From Adiantum capillus-veneris (lineage: Eukaryota; Streptophyta; Polypodiopsida; Polypodiales; Pteridaceae), in contig CM043953.1 of NCBI GenBank assembly GCA_014529385.2, positions 76,218,872-76,282,871 on the forward strand: 64,000 nucleotides of DNA, given 5' to 3'. The notes under the pieces are model-generated. The model was not told the origin of the DNA. It saw only the letters and a program-made list of their open reading frames with translations, and did no database searches. This document shows, one piece after another, positions 1-10,599 of this stretch. The stretch's first letter is position 1, and each line of letters begins with the position of its first letter. Made by a program: the position numbers and the translations under genes.

Positions 1-330
1 GCCCATGCATTTCACTCTTACATTGTTTGCCATTTTGGCTCGGCATGGTGCCAGCCTACTTACCTCTAGACGTAGATGATGCATCATTTTCTCACTCATG
101 ACGCATATTTGTGCGCCACCATCTATGTAGACGTTTGATATTTGTTTCCCCTTGATGTGAGCATCCATGGTTGGTAGGATGTCGTCAAAATCCTTTCCAG
201 AGATAGCCCCAGCTATCCTGGGCCTTGATTTCCTGGTATTTACCATTTTTGTCCATTGCCTCCTCATTCTTGGTGCAAGGTGGAGTAATTGGGGCCAAGT
301 TATCTTTGGGCCCTGTATTAACACATCCTG
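1..330 (-). pseudogene. Element A: gypsy retropepsin (PR) fragment
   Basis: Minus-strand translation gives a retroviral-type aspartic protease segment. A lead-in containing ITWPQLLHLAPRMRRQW is followed by a linker and the active-site region YIDGGAQICVMSEKMMHHL. The canonical D-S/T-G triad is D-G-G here. The protease normally cuts the Gag-Pol polyprotein inside the virus-like particle. The gene runs off the window's left edge, so reverse transcriptase would lie outside. It matches the element B protease at about 28.2-28.49 kb closely, so A and B are one family in the same orientation. The frame changes between this segment and the upstream Gag linker (around position 300), so the copy is broken. 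Domain assignment is good; activity is unlikely. Confidence 0.75.
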
Positions 331-774
331 AACTAAGTCATAGGGTTTTGCATACTCACCTAGTGAGAAGTCCACGATGTCTATTTTTCGTCGTGGTTTA
401 GATGCTTGCTTGCTAGACTCGCCCTCCCCTTTCATCTTCTCTTCTCTTTGAGAGGCTTCCTCATGCCTGGCACGCTTCACTCCCATAGCATCCACTTCTT
501 CTACCTTCACTTTCCCTTTGTGCTTCTCTCGAACTGATTCTTCTACCTTTGCCTTCCCTTTAGCATCCAAGCTAATAACACTCACCACTTGGTTCACAGC
601 AGGTGGTGGGGGTAGTGGTGGAATGAGAGGTTGGGGTGGTGGTTGTTGTTGTGCACGTGGTCAAAGGATCTGGATCGGTGGGATCGAGCGTGGTTGCCTC
701 AGTGGTGGTGGTCTTGCTCTTGGCAGAGAGATCTGATTCTGTCTCCCCCCTCTATTGAAATTCTGCCTCCTTGG

Positions 775-1571
775 ATGTGGACAGTAGTACATTCCATGGC
801 CGTCTTCCCTGCAATTATAACAGTGGTACTCTTGGTTCTGCCTTTGTTGTCCTCTTCCTTGTTTTGGATTCCTGACAGGTGCATGCCCTTGCTACACCAG
901 ATGTATGGATAAACTCTCTAGTTGGGTGGTGATGCGACTCAGCAGAGGTCTTGCTGCTCCTCTGATGCCTCTTGCTGTTGGATTCTATGACTGGCTTTTG
1001 CAGTCACTGGGGTTGGTCGGGCTGAGCTTGTTTCCTCTGACTCGTTTACTCTTGCTTGCATGCGCAACTTCTTGTCTTTAAGACGGGCTACTTTGACTGC
1101 CAACTCATATGTTGCAGGAAACCTTCCCTTCACCTTCTCTCTAAGTGGCAACCATAGACCAACAATAAAACGGTCCTTCTTTAGGAAATTAGGCGCTCCT
1201 TCGCCTTCCTCGAGTGAGACAACCCATATCTCCCATAAGTCCACAAATTTGGACTCGTAGGTGGCATACTCTAGCAGACTTCCCTGCTTCAATTCTGTCA
1301 ATAGCTGCCATAGCTTTTCCGAGGTTGTGCCTCCACCAAACCTCTTCACAAAGGCAGCCCTTAACACATCCCATGTATTCTTGGTAGCCTGAGGCAATGC
1401 AGTATACCAGGACTTGGCCTCTACTTTCATCGGTAGAGGAAAAATTCGAAGTTGTGAAGCGTCGTCATCTTTGTTGGAGACGACACAAGCAATGTCGAAA
1501 TCATCCAAAAAGTCAGTGGTGAGATCTTCTCCGTTCTTTCCACTGAATGTGGGGAAAGAAACACTTTCCAT
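775..1571 (-). pseudogene. Element A: gypsy Gag with zinc knuckle
   Basis: The ORF from 1571 down to 939 (210 codons, ATG start, MESVSFPTFSGKNGED) has the look of a plant retrotransposon Gag capsid domain: SWYTALPQ, then W-AAF-KRFGGGTTSEKLWQLL, then LLEYATYESKF. It ends at a TGA at 939-941. In another frame a CX2CX4HX4C knuckle follows at about 798-840 (CYNCREDGHGMYYC), then a Pro/Gln-rich and Lys/Glu-rich linker leading to the protease. At least one frameshift and a stop separate capsid from knuckle, so this is a decayed gag. Gag packages element RNA in cytoplasmic particles. The start is chosen because it is the only ATG ahead of the conserved region and sits just after a stop-rich leader. 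Confidence 0.8.
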
Positions 1572-1900
1572 GGTAGTGACTCAGGAAATTACAAACCTCT
1601 TTCTTTTTAGATTAATGACAATAGCGGCTCATAGCGGCTTTTTACAGGATTGGGTGGATAGGTTTAAACAGGATAAAGATAGAAACATTAAAGGAATGAT
1701 GGTAATCCAATATGGGGATAATGATAGGGTTTGGGGAATTAAGCATTTCTCCTAATACTGTCGCACCGAATAGGTACATGATCTTTTGTTGGTAGAAGAT
1801 CTTCCTATCTACATAGATATTCACATGCATATGCTCCAGGAATCTGAACGAGAATGCTGTCAGCCCGTTTTCCATCATGCATAGAGGGTGGAGTACTTAC

Positions 1901-2431
1901 TTATACTCTTACCGTGCCAGTGTTGATGAGTCGGCACATCCACAGGAGGTCGTCGTCTTTCATGGGCTCTACCTTTCCTTCGTCCCTCAGCACGTACGGG
2001 GTGATGGCAACGCGTCTGACCACTCCTAGCCTCTTGGCTAGTAGCAATTGCAGATAATTTCCGTAGTCGGCGTGTTGCATGAATTCTACTCCATTCAACT
2101 GCAACTCGTCTCCAGCCCACTGGGTTTCACCCGTGGTAGAGAGCTTCTTCAGGATAAGTTGTACACGGAGAGGAGGGAGATCCTCTACTCGTCTTCCAAA
2201 ACAGCGAGAGTAGTAGCCAGACCACTCTTCCCTAGGACATGGGAATCTTCTTACCACTTCTTCTTCAGGATTGTCAAAGTGGATTGGTAGCACTCGCATG
2301 CGTCGTGCAAATCGGTAGGCGACCTTCCGCTGCCTATCTTTGGATGACTTCCTCTTTGGCAAGCTGGGTACAACCCGACTTTTTGAGCTTGAAGCACTTT
2401 CTTGGCTAGATGCTCCTCCCTTTGGGGTCAT
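1901..2431 (-). CDS. Element A: leader ORF upstream of gag, unknown function
   Basis: A 176-codon ORF lies in the gag orientation between the LTR-like block (from 2.88 kb) and gag. Its N-terminal half is Ser/Lys/Arg-rich (SSSKSRVVPSLPKRKSSKD). The C-terminal half looks globular: NPEEEVVRRFPCPREEW, then LQLNGVEFMQHADYGNYLQL, then RRVAITPYVLRDEG. I do not recognise the family. By eye, an ungapped stretch of about 46 residues aligns with the leader ORF of element F (54,332-54,847) with about 11 identities, keeping a W, GV, G, L, RV and Y pattern. Position (5' leader, before gag) and size (171-176 codons) match too. It may be an element-encoded accessory protein. Extra ORFs before gag are known in some plant gypsy lineages such as Ogre, but no relationship is claimed here. 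Confidence 0.5.
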   Translation of the reverse strand: MTPKGGASSQESASSSKSRVVPSLPKRKSSKDRQRKVAYRFARRMRVLPIHFDNPEEEVVRRFPCPREEWSGYYSRCFGRRVEDLPPLRVQLILKKLSTTGETQWAGDELQLNGVEFMQHADYGNYLQLLLAKRLGVVRRVAITPYVLRDEGKVEPMKDDDLLWMCRLINTGTVRV

Positions 2432-2543
2432 GTGTTTCCAGACTGGCTTATTTTCTCCTTACCTTTGGCTTGAGCAACCCCCTTAGGCCATTTTGGAGTA
2501 AAGGTTATAACTTTGACTACAGTTTCTTTAGGGAAGAGAGGCC

Positions 2544-2855
2544 TCACCGTTTTCTTTCCTTCTTTGATGTGAATGACTTCTTCGCGATGTAGACGATTTC
2601 AGCCCCTTCATTGCCTTCGTTGCTGGCACTCATGACAATGTGTTTCGGTTGACAACAATGATGGCACCTCACAGACCTCCCACCTGATGCTCTCAATTTG
2701 TGGTTAGAACGAGCAACACGAGATGGATAATTTACCTCTTGAATACTGACGACACTGCAGCTTGGCAGTAGTACTTCAATGAAGGCGGCTAGTGCCTCCT
2801 TAGTCTCCTCTTCTTCCGTCCTCCAGTTAGAAAATTCCTTCAGCCATTCGTCCAT
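2544..2855 (-). pseudogene. Element A: N-terminal piece of leader ORF or first leader ORF
   Basis: A 103-codon ORF starts at 2855 (MDEWLKEFSNWRTEEEETKE), just inside the LTR-like block. It is acidic and probably helical at first, then has two CXXC-like cysteines (RCHHCCQPKH) and a basic Lys-rich end. Two stops separate it from the 1901-2431 ORF, so both may be pieces of one older leader protein. No family recognised. Confidence 0.35.
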
Positions 2856-2879
2856 GATTGATGGCGTGCGTTACTTTTG

Positions 2880-2931
2880 CTTTGAGCGGCTAGGACGCAG
2901 ACCATGACAATATGAACACCGCAAAGTTACA

Positions 2932-2980
<49 letters not shown>

Positions 2981-3013
2981 GGAGGAGAGAGATGAGAGAT
3001 GAGAGAGAGAGAG

Positions 3014-3045
<32 letters not shown>

Positions 3046-4057
3046 ACACACACACAGAGATTGACCAAATGATGAAAACCCTCGGGGGTGTGAGGGAGAA
3101 TTATTTTTGCAGTGTTTACAATGACCTTCCTTCCAGTGAGGAAGAACACCGTGGTGATAGAGAGGTAGGGAGAAAAGATGGTGCAACTACTTGGTGCGTT
3201 CTCTAAGACGACTCAATGATTGTGAAGCTTGCTACCAAGTGCGTGTATGCGTGTGTGCATCGACCATTTGAGTCGAGAGGTGGACGTGGCTCCCTTCACA
3301 TGGTGCAATTCTCAAGGCAAACCATCACACAAGCCCCCTCCCCGCAATGCCAATAGTGTCAATTCTTCCCACTAAACTCTACCAAGTGCTGACCTCTCAT
3401 GAACTGCCCCCCCCTGATAGTGACCTCTCAATGCCAATTTATAGGTGTTGGCTGCTTGGATTAGGGTAATCCCGGTTTGATTAGGGTAAGCTAATCGGGG
3501 AGACAAAGCAAGTGGTCGGCCCGGTGTGGTTGACCCTTGCTTTGTTTTGGGAGGTTATTAAAAATGAGAATATCTAGGTGGGCCTTTATGACCATCACCT
3601 AGAGAGAGGGAATTTACAAATTGGGGAATTTTACAAGGCTTGGGTTAAAACTGAAGAAATGATGAACATAACCTACAAATTACTGAAAATGGCTTCATGG
3701 TTGCGTGATGCCGGCAAATGGTGTGTTGCCCGTGCGTCGGTGTAGCACGTACTTCTTTTCGAGGTCAGCCGGGGCATGCCTTCGGCGCATTTCTTCTTTT
3801 TGTTGTTGGTGGAGCGTGCTTTGGGTTCCTCCTTCTTTTTGTCGATGTCGATGGCCGTTTTTCCTTCTTTTTTGTATTTTTTTTTATGTGGTATGTGTGG
3901 TGTGTGATTTTATGTGTGTGTGTGTGTGTGTATGTATGGGTGCGTGCATATGTGTGAATATAGGTGTGTGCATACGCATGAGTGTGTATATATATGTAAG
4001 TGAATGTGTGTGCACGAGCGTGCGTGGGAATGGGGGGTGTGGTGTGTGTATATAATG

Positions 4058-4088
<31 letters not shown>

Positions 4089-4204
4089 TTATTTTATATA
4101 TATATTTCTAATTTTTGGTTTCCTGCAGTGCAGTGGGCGACGCAGAGACGGGGGGGTGAGGGTGGTGAATGGGGGGGGGGGGGGGGGGGGTGTGCATGCG
4201 CAGC

Positions 4205-4245
<41 letters not shown>

Positions 4246-5000
4246 GTGTGTATCAAGCGGCGCAGCATGGGTTGCGTGTGCAGAGGGAGCGCGAGTGGCG
4301 GTGTGGAGCCGGGTGTGGTCTGTGGGCAAGACAGCGCGCAAGAGAGAGAGAGCATGAGGGAGGGGAGATGGTGAGAGGGGGATAGGGTTGGGGGTGTATG
4401 GCAAGAAGAGCGCGGGGGGGTGGGATGAGGATGAGCGCGAGGCCCGAGAGGGGGGGTAGGTGACAGCGGGCGCGACAAGGAAGGGGGGGGGGGGGGGTGT
4501 GCGCTTAGTCAACGAGAGAGAGAGAGGGGGATTATGGCCAAGGGGTGGTTCTCACCAAGGGAAGAGAGGGAGAGAGAGGGAGAGGGGTTGTGAGGGGGGG
4601 GGGGAGATGAGAGAGGATAGGGGGGGGGGGGGGGGGGGGGGGGGTTGGAGGATAGAGGAAGAGAGGGGTGTGAGAGATAGAGGGAGGGAGAGGTGGTGCT
4701 TGCCCTAAGGCCCGCCGTGGCTACTTCCAAGAGAGAGAGAAAGCTAAGGCTAGGTGTAGATAAGGGGGGCGGTTGCTTAGGCGAGTGGTCCGCCGGGTGG
4801 GGGGGGGGGGAGGAAGGAAACAAGGGGGAGGGGAGGGGGGGTGCTTAAGGCTGAAGGGAGTGTGGACGAGAGGGGGTGGGGGTATGGCCCGCCAGGGCTG
4901 GAGTATGGACAAGCATAGAGAGGAGAGAGGCATAATATTTGTTGTGGCCCGCCGTGGCTGGAGTGTGACAGAGATACCAAAGGCACCTATCGGGCCCGAT
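2880..5000 (-). repeat. LTR-like block, arm 1 (element A 5' LTR candidate)
   Basis: This SSR-rich block has the same orientation as the copy beside element B integrase (17,345-18,753) and is inverted relative to 5,180-7,015. Shared landmarks include CCATCACCTAGAGA, GGGGCATGCCTTCGGC, GACCTCTCAATGC and, at the inner end, GCGTCCTAGCC-CTCAAAGC. Its place next to the leader ORF and gag of A makes it the likely 5' LTR. On the minus strand, a TGG-initial stretch after ...TGTCA near 2,900 could be a primer-binding site, but I cannot name a tRNA for it. Inside are (AC)n/(AG)n near 2,931-3,058, (TG)n at 3,911-4,030, (TA)n at 4,050-4,107, and G runs of 20 (4,171-4,190), 15 (4,483-4,497) and 25 (4,620-4,644). 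The outer edge near 5.0 kb is unclear. Confidence 0.5.
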
Positions 5001-5179
5001 GTTGCAGCGCCAGAGTAGGAGAGAGAATATTAGCGGAGCCGGGCAGTAAGAGAGAGAGGGATCGTCCTTTTGTGACAATGGAGGGGTGTGGCCAAACCGG
5101 CGGCGCCCTACTGGTGGTTAACCTTGGGGGGGGGGGGGGGGGTATGGTGAATGGTAAAGGCCTTTTTTTGTTTTTTTTT

Positions 5180-5421
5180 TCCTTATTTTGGTAAAAAACC
5201 CTCCCTTCCTTAGGGTGTGGTTCTCACGGGCATGGTTTCGAAAACCGGCCATCGGTACTAACCCCAAAGGGGGGAGCCTTATCATGATAACAAAAAAGAA
5301 AAAAAGTTTTATTTCCACAGCAAGCAGGGCCGCCACCTTCCCCGCCTTGCGTTCGCAATGGGGCCATCACCCTCCCCCTCTCCCTCTTGCTTGGTGCCAC
5401 CACCCTAGGCAACCACTAAAA

Positions 5422-5511
<90 letters not shown>

Positions 5512-6037
5512 CGCAGCTGGCTTGCCATCGCCCCCTGTACCCCTGCCCATCCTCTTCCACCGCCCCCCTCTCACCATCCCCTCATCTCGGCCCCATGCTC
5601 TCTTGCGCCCTCTCTGCCCAACAACCCATCGCCTTCACTGAGCCTTCACGGCCCTTGTCACCCACACCACACCTTGCATCACCCTCAGGCTGCCACGCCT
5701 TGACTCCCCACACGCTGCCATATACAACCCCCCACACACACTCCCCCTCCCTCTCTCAATCTCTCTCGCGCCTCTTTGGCTGTATGAGCCAAAAATGGTT
5801 GGTCTCTGTCTCTCTCCCATACACACACACGTCACACACACACCCCGCCTCTCTTACCCTCCCCCCTCTCACTCGCTCTCACCCTCTCTGAATCTGCCTG
5901 CCATTACTTACCCATGCACCACCCACACACCTCACACCACCCCCCGCACTCTGCTCGTTCACTCTCTCCCTCAACCTCGCTCACCCTCATAGCCCGCCCA
6001 AACAGTAAAAATGACCAAAACTCTTTCTCTCTCTTTC

Positions 6038-6068
<31 letters not shown>

Positions 6069-6736
6069 TCATAAACACATACATAACATACCCTACACGC
6101 ATAAGCACACGTACATAATCACATACACACCAACAACACACACACATGGCACACAAAAGAAGGAAGGAGGCAAAGAATATTGACACCGACACATCGACAA
6201 ACGAAGAAGGAGGACGTCAAAAACACGCAATGGCGACAACAAACCAAAGAATGATGCCGAAGGCATGCCCCAGTCTGACACCAAAATTGACGAGCGTGCT
6301 ATCCCAACGTACCAGTGAAGTCTGTGATTCGCTTGCATCCCATCCATGACGCACTTCCTCAGTAACATCCGTAGTGTAATTTATTTTCCGTTTTCCAAGC
6401 CAAACTTAAAAAAAAAAACCATTTGTATATTCCACCTTTCTCTAGGTGATGGTCACAAAGGCGCATCTAGGAGAATATCATTTTTTGATTTCCCCAAAAC
6501 AAAGCACCAGTCAACCGGACTGCTTGCTTTGTCTCTCCAGCTTAGGACCCTAAACCTAATTATTTTATACTAAACTAAGCAGCCTCCACCTATAAAAGAG
6601 CATTGAGAGGTCATTATCAGGACAATCACCACTTGAAAGAGAAGTCATACACATACATTGACTCCAAGGGGCCACGGTGCTCACAGGAGTAGGATCTCCG
6701 CACACAAGAAATTTCCCTAGTGAATGCACTATAGTT

Positions 6737-6768
<32 letters not shown>

Positions 6769-6864
6769 ACCGCAGTTTCCATCTCACCAAAACGAAGGGT
6801 TTTGTAAATACCATCTTGAATTAATTTTTCCCTCACATTCCAAAGGGTTTTCATCTCCTCCGTC

Positions 6865-6943
<79 letters not shown>

Positions 6944-7015
6944 ATTCCTGTGGTGTGCTGTGTTAGTGATATTTGAATTGTTGTTGGCCGCGTCCTAGCC
7001 ACTCAAAGCTAGGTG
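5180..7015 (+). repeat. LTR-like block, arm 2 (inverted copy)
   Basis: Reverse-complement counterpart of arm 1. The 5,255-6,507 part is the closest match to 17,345-18,535, sharing the TTTGGCTGTATGAGCCAAA palindrome and GGTTGCCTAGGGTGGTGGCACC on the complement. At the 3' end it carries (TC)n at 6,739-6,762 and 6,868-6,906, a 34-base C run (6,910-6,943), then GCGTCCTAGCCACTCAAAGC like arm 1. No gag follows it on the plus strand, so it reads as a solo or truncated LTR in opposite orientation to element A. (TC)n at 5,421-5,508 and (AC)n at 6,041-6,069 also belong to it. Confidence 0.55.
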
Positions 7016-7863
7016 CTTCCCCCTGTTTACTACCCGTGCGACGAGTTCTGCATGCATGTGCCCAGCGTAGAGGCCGCTGGGGTCTGTTTTGTGCTTGTGC
7101 TTGTCAACATGAACACAAGAACATCATTTAGTTCATATGAAATTACCTCTATACATCAGAAAATTACAGTGAATCTACAATACATCACAAAAATATAGTG
7201 AATTAGAAACTTCTACAATACATGTTATCAACTTCATAGAAGTTGCCTCCAAGTAGTCCCAACATTTGCCTCTGTCGCATAAGCACTTCCTCATAAGACA
7301 TTGAACGATAGCCTTTTGAGATGAGCTATCCAAAGCCTGCTTGTAAAGAAATTGAGTCATAAGACTCCTCTGATAGGTTGTTGCATCCTTGCAAGGCCAT
7401 GTAGGCATTAGAATAAATGGATGTGCTAAAACAAGACATGCACCAAAGCTAAGAATAGAAGTTTACCATCCACTCACCTCACCACCAACTACTAGCTCTA
7501 GAACTTTTGAAATTTATGCTATATTGCAACAAGACAGTCTAAAGGATCTACCCTCCACACTTTAAAGTCACACACATAAATACCTGTTACAAACTTCCTT
7601 GCAGCCAAAGAGTCCTAAAAGAAATTTCTATTGTTTATCCACTTCCTTGTAGCTCATGAGACCATAGCCTTACATGCTAGGTAGCTGCTGGAACCAAAAT
7701 GTTGCTCAAGAATACTCACATCATGACCTGGGGCATCATCATCAAGATGTAGTACCATCCGAGGAGCGAATCTATAGAGGGATAAAAACATATGTATAGC
7801 ATCACTAAATTTAGCAAGTTAAGGATTCTTTTGACAAGAGTAAAGATTACAAAATTACAATAG

Positions 7864-8052
7864 CTATAGTTCTGCATGATATTTGCAACTTACAAGGACT
7901 TGATGCTCGATGCATAGCTTGAAAGTCCTTAAACCATGCCTTGCGGTGTATGGACCTTTATCCTTGATGCCATTTGCTAAGGATGGAAGCTTAAGCCTGC
8001 AAATGTAGGATTCACAGTTGAGAATGTAGAAACTCCAGGAGTTTGATGTCAA
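7864..8052 (-). pseudogene. Left-arm copy of palindrome ORF, unknown family
   Basis: A 62-codon ORF includes NSWSFYILNCESYICRLKLP and FKLCIEHQVLVSC. The other arm carries the mirror copy at 8,466-8,702 with mostly conservative differences. The segment ends at a GTAAGTTG-type splice-donor-like sequence (on the complement, ...AGTCCTTGTAAGTTG), suggesting it derives from an exon. I do not recognise the protein. Confidence 0.35.
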
Positions 8053-8465
8053 AAACAGAGTTACACCCTTGTAGTGTATGGGATGCCATTGTCAGCTCCT
8101 AAGAGAAACTTCACAGCAAATTTTTAAGCACAGAGAGAGAGAGGAGACGCAGATGAGAAACTCTTCCAATGAGGATGAAGATGAAAAACACAAACTTCAA
8201 ACTTAGCGTTCCAGAAAGATTTAAAGCACACGACAAAGTTAGGGTAGGCTGGAGATGTGAGATCTATGGCCCACAATCCATCTGCCAGTATCAATGGACT
8301 AGATGGTCGTGGCATTTTAGGTGCATTGTAATCGCTTTTTGGAAAACTAAGTCTGAAGTCTGTGTTTCTCATCCACGTCCTCATAGGAAGAGTTTCTCAT
8401 TTGTATCCCTTGTGTCTCTCTCTAAGCGAAAATCTTTGCTGTGAAGTTCCCATTACGAGCTGACA

Positions 8466-9361
8466 ATGGATTCCCATGCACTACAAGATTCTAACTCTCT
8501 ACTTCTAACACCGAACTCCTGGAGTTTCTACATTCTCAATTGTGAATCCTACATTTGTAGGCCCAATCTTCCATCCTCAACAAATGGCATCAAGAATGAA
8601 GGTCCATACATTGCAAGGTATATTGCAAGGCATGATTCAAGGATCTTCAAGCTATGCATCGAGCATCTAGTCCTTGTAAGTTGTGAATCTCATGCAAAAA
8701 TATAGCCACTGTAATTTTATGATCGTTACTCTTGTCAGTAGAAGCCTTAGCTTGCTAAACTTAGTAATCCTATACATATGTTTTTGTCCCTCTTTCCCTC
8801 TTCGATTCCTCCGATGGGGCTACATTTTGATGATGATGCCCCAGGTCATGACATGAGTATTCTTGAGAAAAATTTTGGTTCCAGTAGCTACCTAGCATCA
8901 AAAGACTATGGTCTCATGAGCTACAAGGAAGTGGATAAAGAGACAAAAACAACTTTTGGGACTCTTTGGCTGCGAGGAGGTTTGTAACACATATTCATGT
9001 GTGTGACTTTGAAGTGTGGAGGGTAGAGCCTTAGATTGTCTTGTTGCAATATTTACATAAATTTCAAAAGTGCTAGAGCTAGTGGTTGGTGATGAGGTGA
9101 GTGGATGGTAAACATCTATTCTTAGCTTTGATTCATGTCTTGTTTCAACCCATTTCTGAGATGTTATCAGATTCTGATGCCTACATGGCCTTGCAAGGAT
9201 ACAACAACTTGCTTGCTTTGCAAGTAGGCTTTGGATACCTCAACTCAAAAGGATATGGTTCAATGTCTTGTGAGGAAGTGCTTAAGAGGCAGAGGCAACT
9301 GTTGGGAATTTTTGGAAGAGGCAACTTCTATGAAGGTGATAACATGTATTGTAGAAGTTTT
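8466..9361 (+). pseudogene. Right-arm exon-like ORFs of palindrome, unknown family
   Basis: Three coding-like stretches lie in order: 8,466-8,702 (NSWSFYILNCESYICRPNLP), about 8,808-8,987 (HFDDDAPGHDMSILEKNFG then YGLMSYKEVDKE), and about 9,163-9,364 (GFGYLNSKGYGSMSCEEVLK then GRGNFYEGD). The second and third resemble each other (Y-L-SK-YG-MS-EEV), so the source gene may contain an internal repeat. The gap after the first stretch begins with GTAAGTTG, like an intron donor. The first stretch has 12 extra bases compared with the left arm (a tandem copy coding IARY), which keeps the frame. No family recognised. It may be a captured host gene fragment or a transposon gene relic. Confidence 0.4.
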
Positions 9362-9479
9362 TGATTCACTATATTTTTGTGATGTATTGTTAAAATTTTT
9401 TGATTCACTATAATTTTGTGATGTATAGAGGTGAATTCATATGAACTAAATGACGTCCCTGTGTTCATGTTTACTAGAG

Positions 9480-10190
9480 CCAATAATGAGGAAGATGAAT
9501 TGAATGTGACGGGGGTCTACGCAGGAGTGGAACCTGTGAAAGATGTTGATAACATGTATAAATTGTGAAAGATGCTGACAACAACAGGTTTGCTAAAGAA
9601 GATGTGGCTTTGTAATAGGCAATGGTCTTAAAACCACATCGTAATTATGCTTCACAGAGGCAACAATGGAGGAGGAAATAATGTGGAAAGTCGACCTAAC
9701 TTGCCACATATGAATGGAGCAATTGTGGAGTGCAATCAATCAAAGAGAGTGAGAAGTAGCAACACTGATTTAAGAGGGTGAACATTTACCGTACTGATTT
9801 GTGGAGAGTTGCCCCATAGACATTCATTCATTCATTCCATTCGTCACCAGGGGGGTCTTTTTGCTACTGTGTATGCTAAGGTCGAGGCCTGGATGGACTT
9901 CAAGGTCTGATGTATAGTTGGATTTATTATCATGTGCAATAGCTTATTTTGTGCTTGAGGATTTTGTTCTTCATGTGGGTGAGTTTTGTGCATGACGTGA
10001 ATTTACTTTCTGCCTTTGGCTTTAGTATTTGAAAACGGCTAATGGGGATTATATTTCCTTGCCCTTCAATAATATCACCATTTAGGCTGCAAAGTGCTCC
10101 ATCCAGGGATTGTCTGCATCCAGGGTTAGCCATGTTTTTGTCTCCTCTTATGTGTTGTCTAATATCATCTTGAAAAGGTTTAGTTATGTT
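9480..10190. other. No recognisable gene
   Basis: Unique-looking AT-rich DNA. A GCATGCCC-like or coding signature is not visible, and short ORFs in either strand lack protein-like composition. Confidence 0.5.
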
Positions 10191-10197
10191 TTTTCTA

Positions 10198-10590
10198 CTA
10201 GCTGAGACGAGCACTACTGTTATGAAAGAGCTTCAAATTCAAGGTGCTCGACTCTTGCTCCCTGAGGTATACCTTCTTGAAGCTGCACACATGCTCAAAA
10301 AGCGCGGCTTAGACCACTGTTTGCTAGCTCGGGTTTTGAATGGAATCTAAGAGGTTGTGTCAATGGAGAGTGCTAGCTGGAGCCGGGTCAAAGAGATTTA
10401 TGATGCATACTCAACAAGATACAATGTGAGTATTGCAGATTGCTTTTTAGTGTCCATAAGGCCTATTTAGGAATTTTGGGAAAAATACATGAAAATGGGA
10501 CTATTCTTCTTGTCGCTAGTACCGGGGAGAGTTGAACGGTGGTCCACAATGCACATTAATCTTGTCTCAAATTTTTGACTGATCTCCAGT
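10198..10590 (+). pseudogene. Decayed ORF, unknown family
   Basis: One plus-strand frame reads as protein-like sequence broken by two in-frame stops. Segments include ELQIQGARLLLPEVYLLEAA, HMLKKRGLDHCLLARVLNGI, then SWSRVKEIYDAYSTRYNVSI and EFWEKYMKMGLFFLSLVPGR. The composition (alternating helix, KEIYDAYSTRY) resembles a capsid-like or DUF-type domain found in plant transposons, but I cannot name it. No motif proves function. Flanking DNA shows no LTR. Confidence 0.35.
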
Positions 10591-10599
10591 GTTTTTTGG

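Larger units (their letters stand above)
7110..9475. repeat. 2.4 kb palindrome (two ~1.18 kb arms, almost no spacer)
   Basis: Reading 7,110 to 8,285 as reverse complement reproduces 8,290 to 9,475 in order. Shared landmarks are TCATATGAACTAAATGA at the outer ends, TGATGATGATGCCCCAGGTCATGA, GTGTGGAGGGTAGA, and CTCCTGGAGTTTCTACATTCTCAA near the centre (quoted here as GGAGTTTCTACATTCTCAA). Arms look roughly 85-90 percent identical by eye. Both outer ends lose similarity abruptly. I see no transposase and no clear target duplication. It could be a foldback-type element or an inverted duplication of a gene fragment, and a transcript across it would form a very long hairpin. Confidence 0.8.

Noticed and set aside
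3705-4055. Cys/Val-rich secreted-peptide-like ORF
   Set aside because: Signal-like start is followed only by (TG)n translation.
4089-5710. Long Pro/Ser-, Cys/Val- and Arg/Glu-rich ORFs on both strands
   Set aside because: They are translations of (GA)n, (TG)n and poly-G tracts; composition follows the repeat, no conserved residues.
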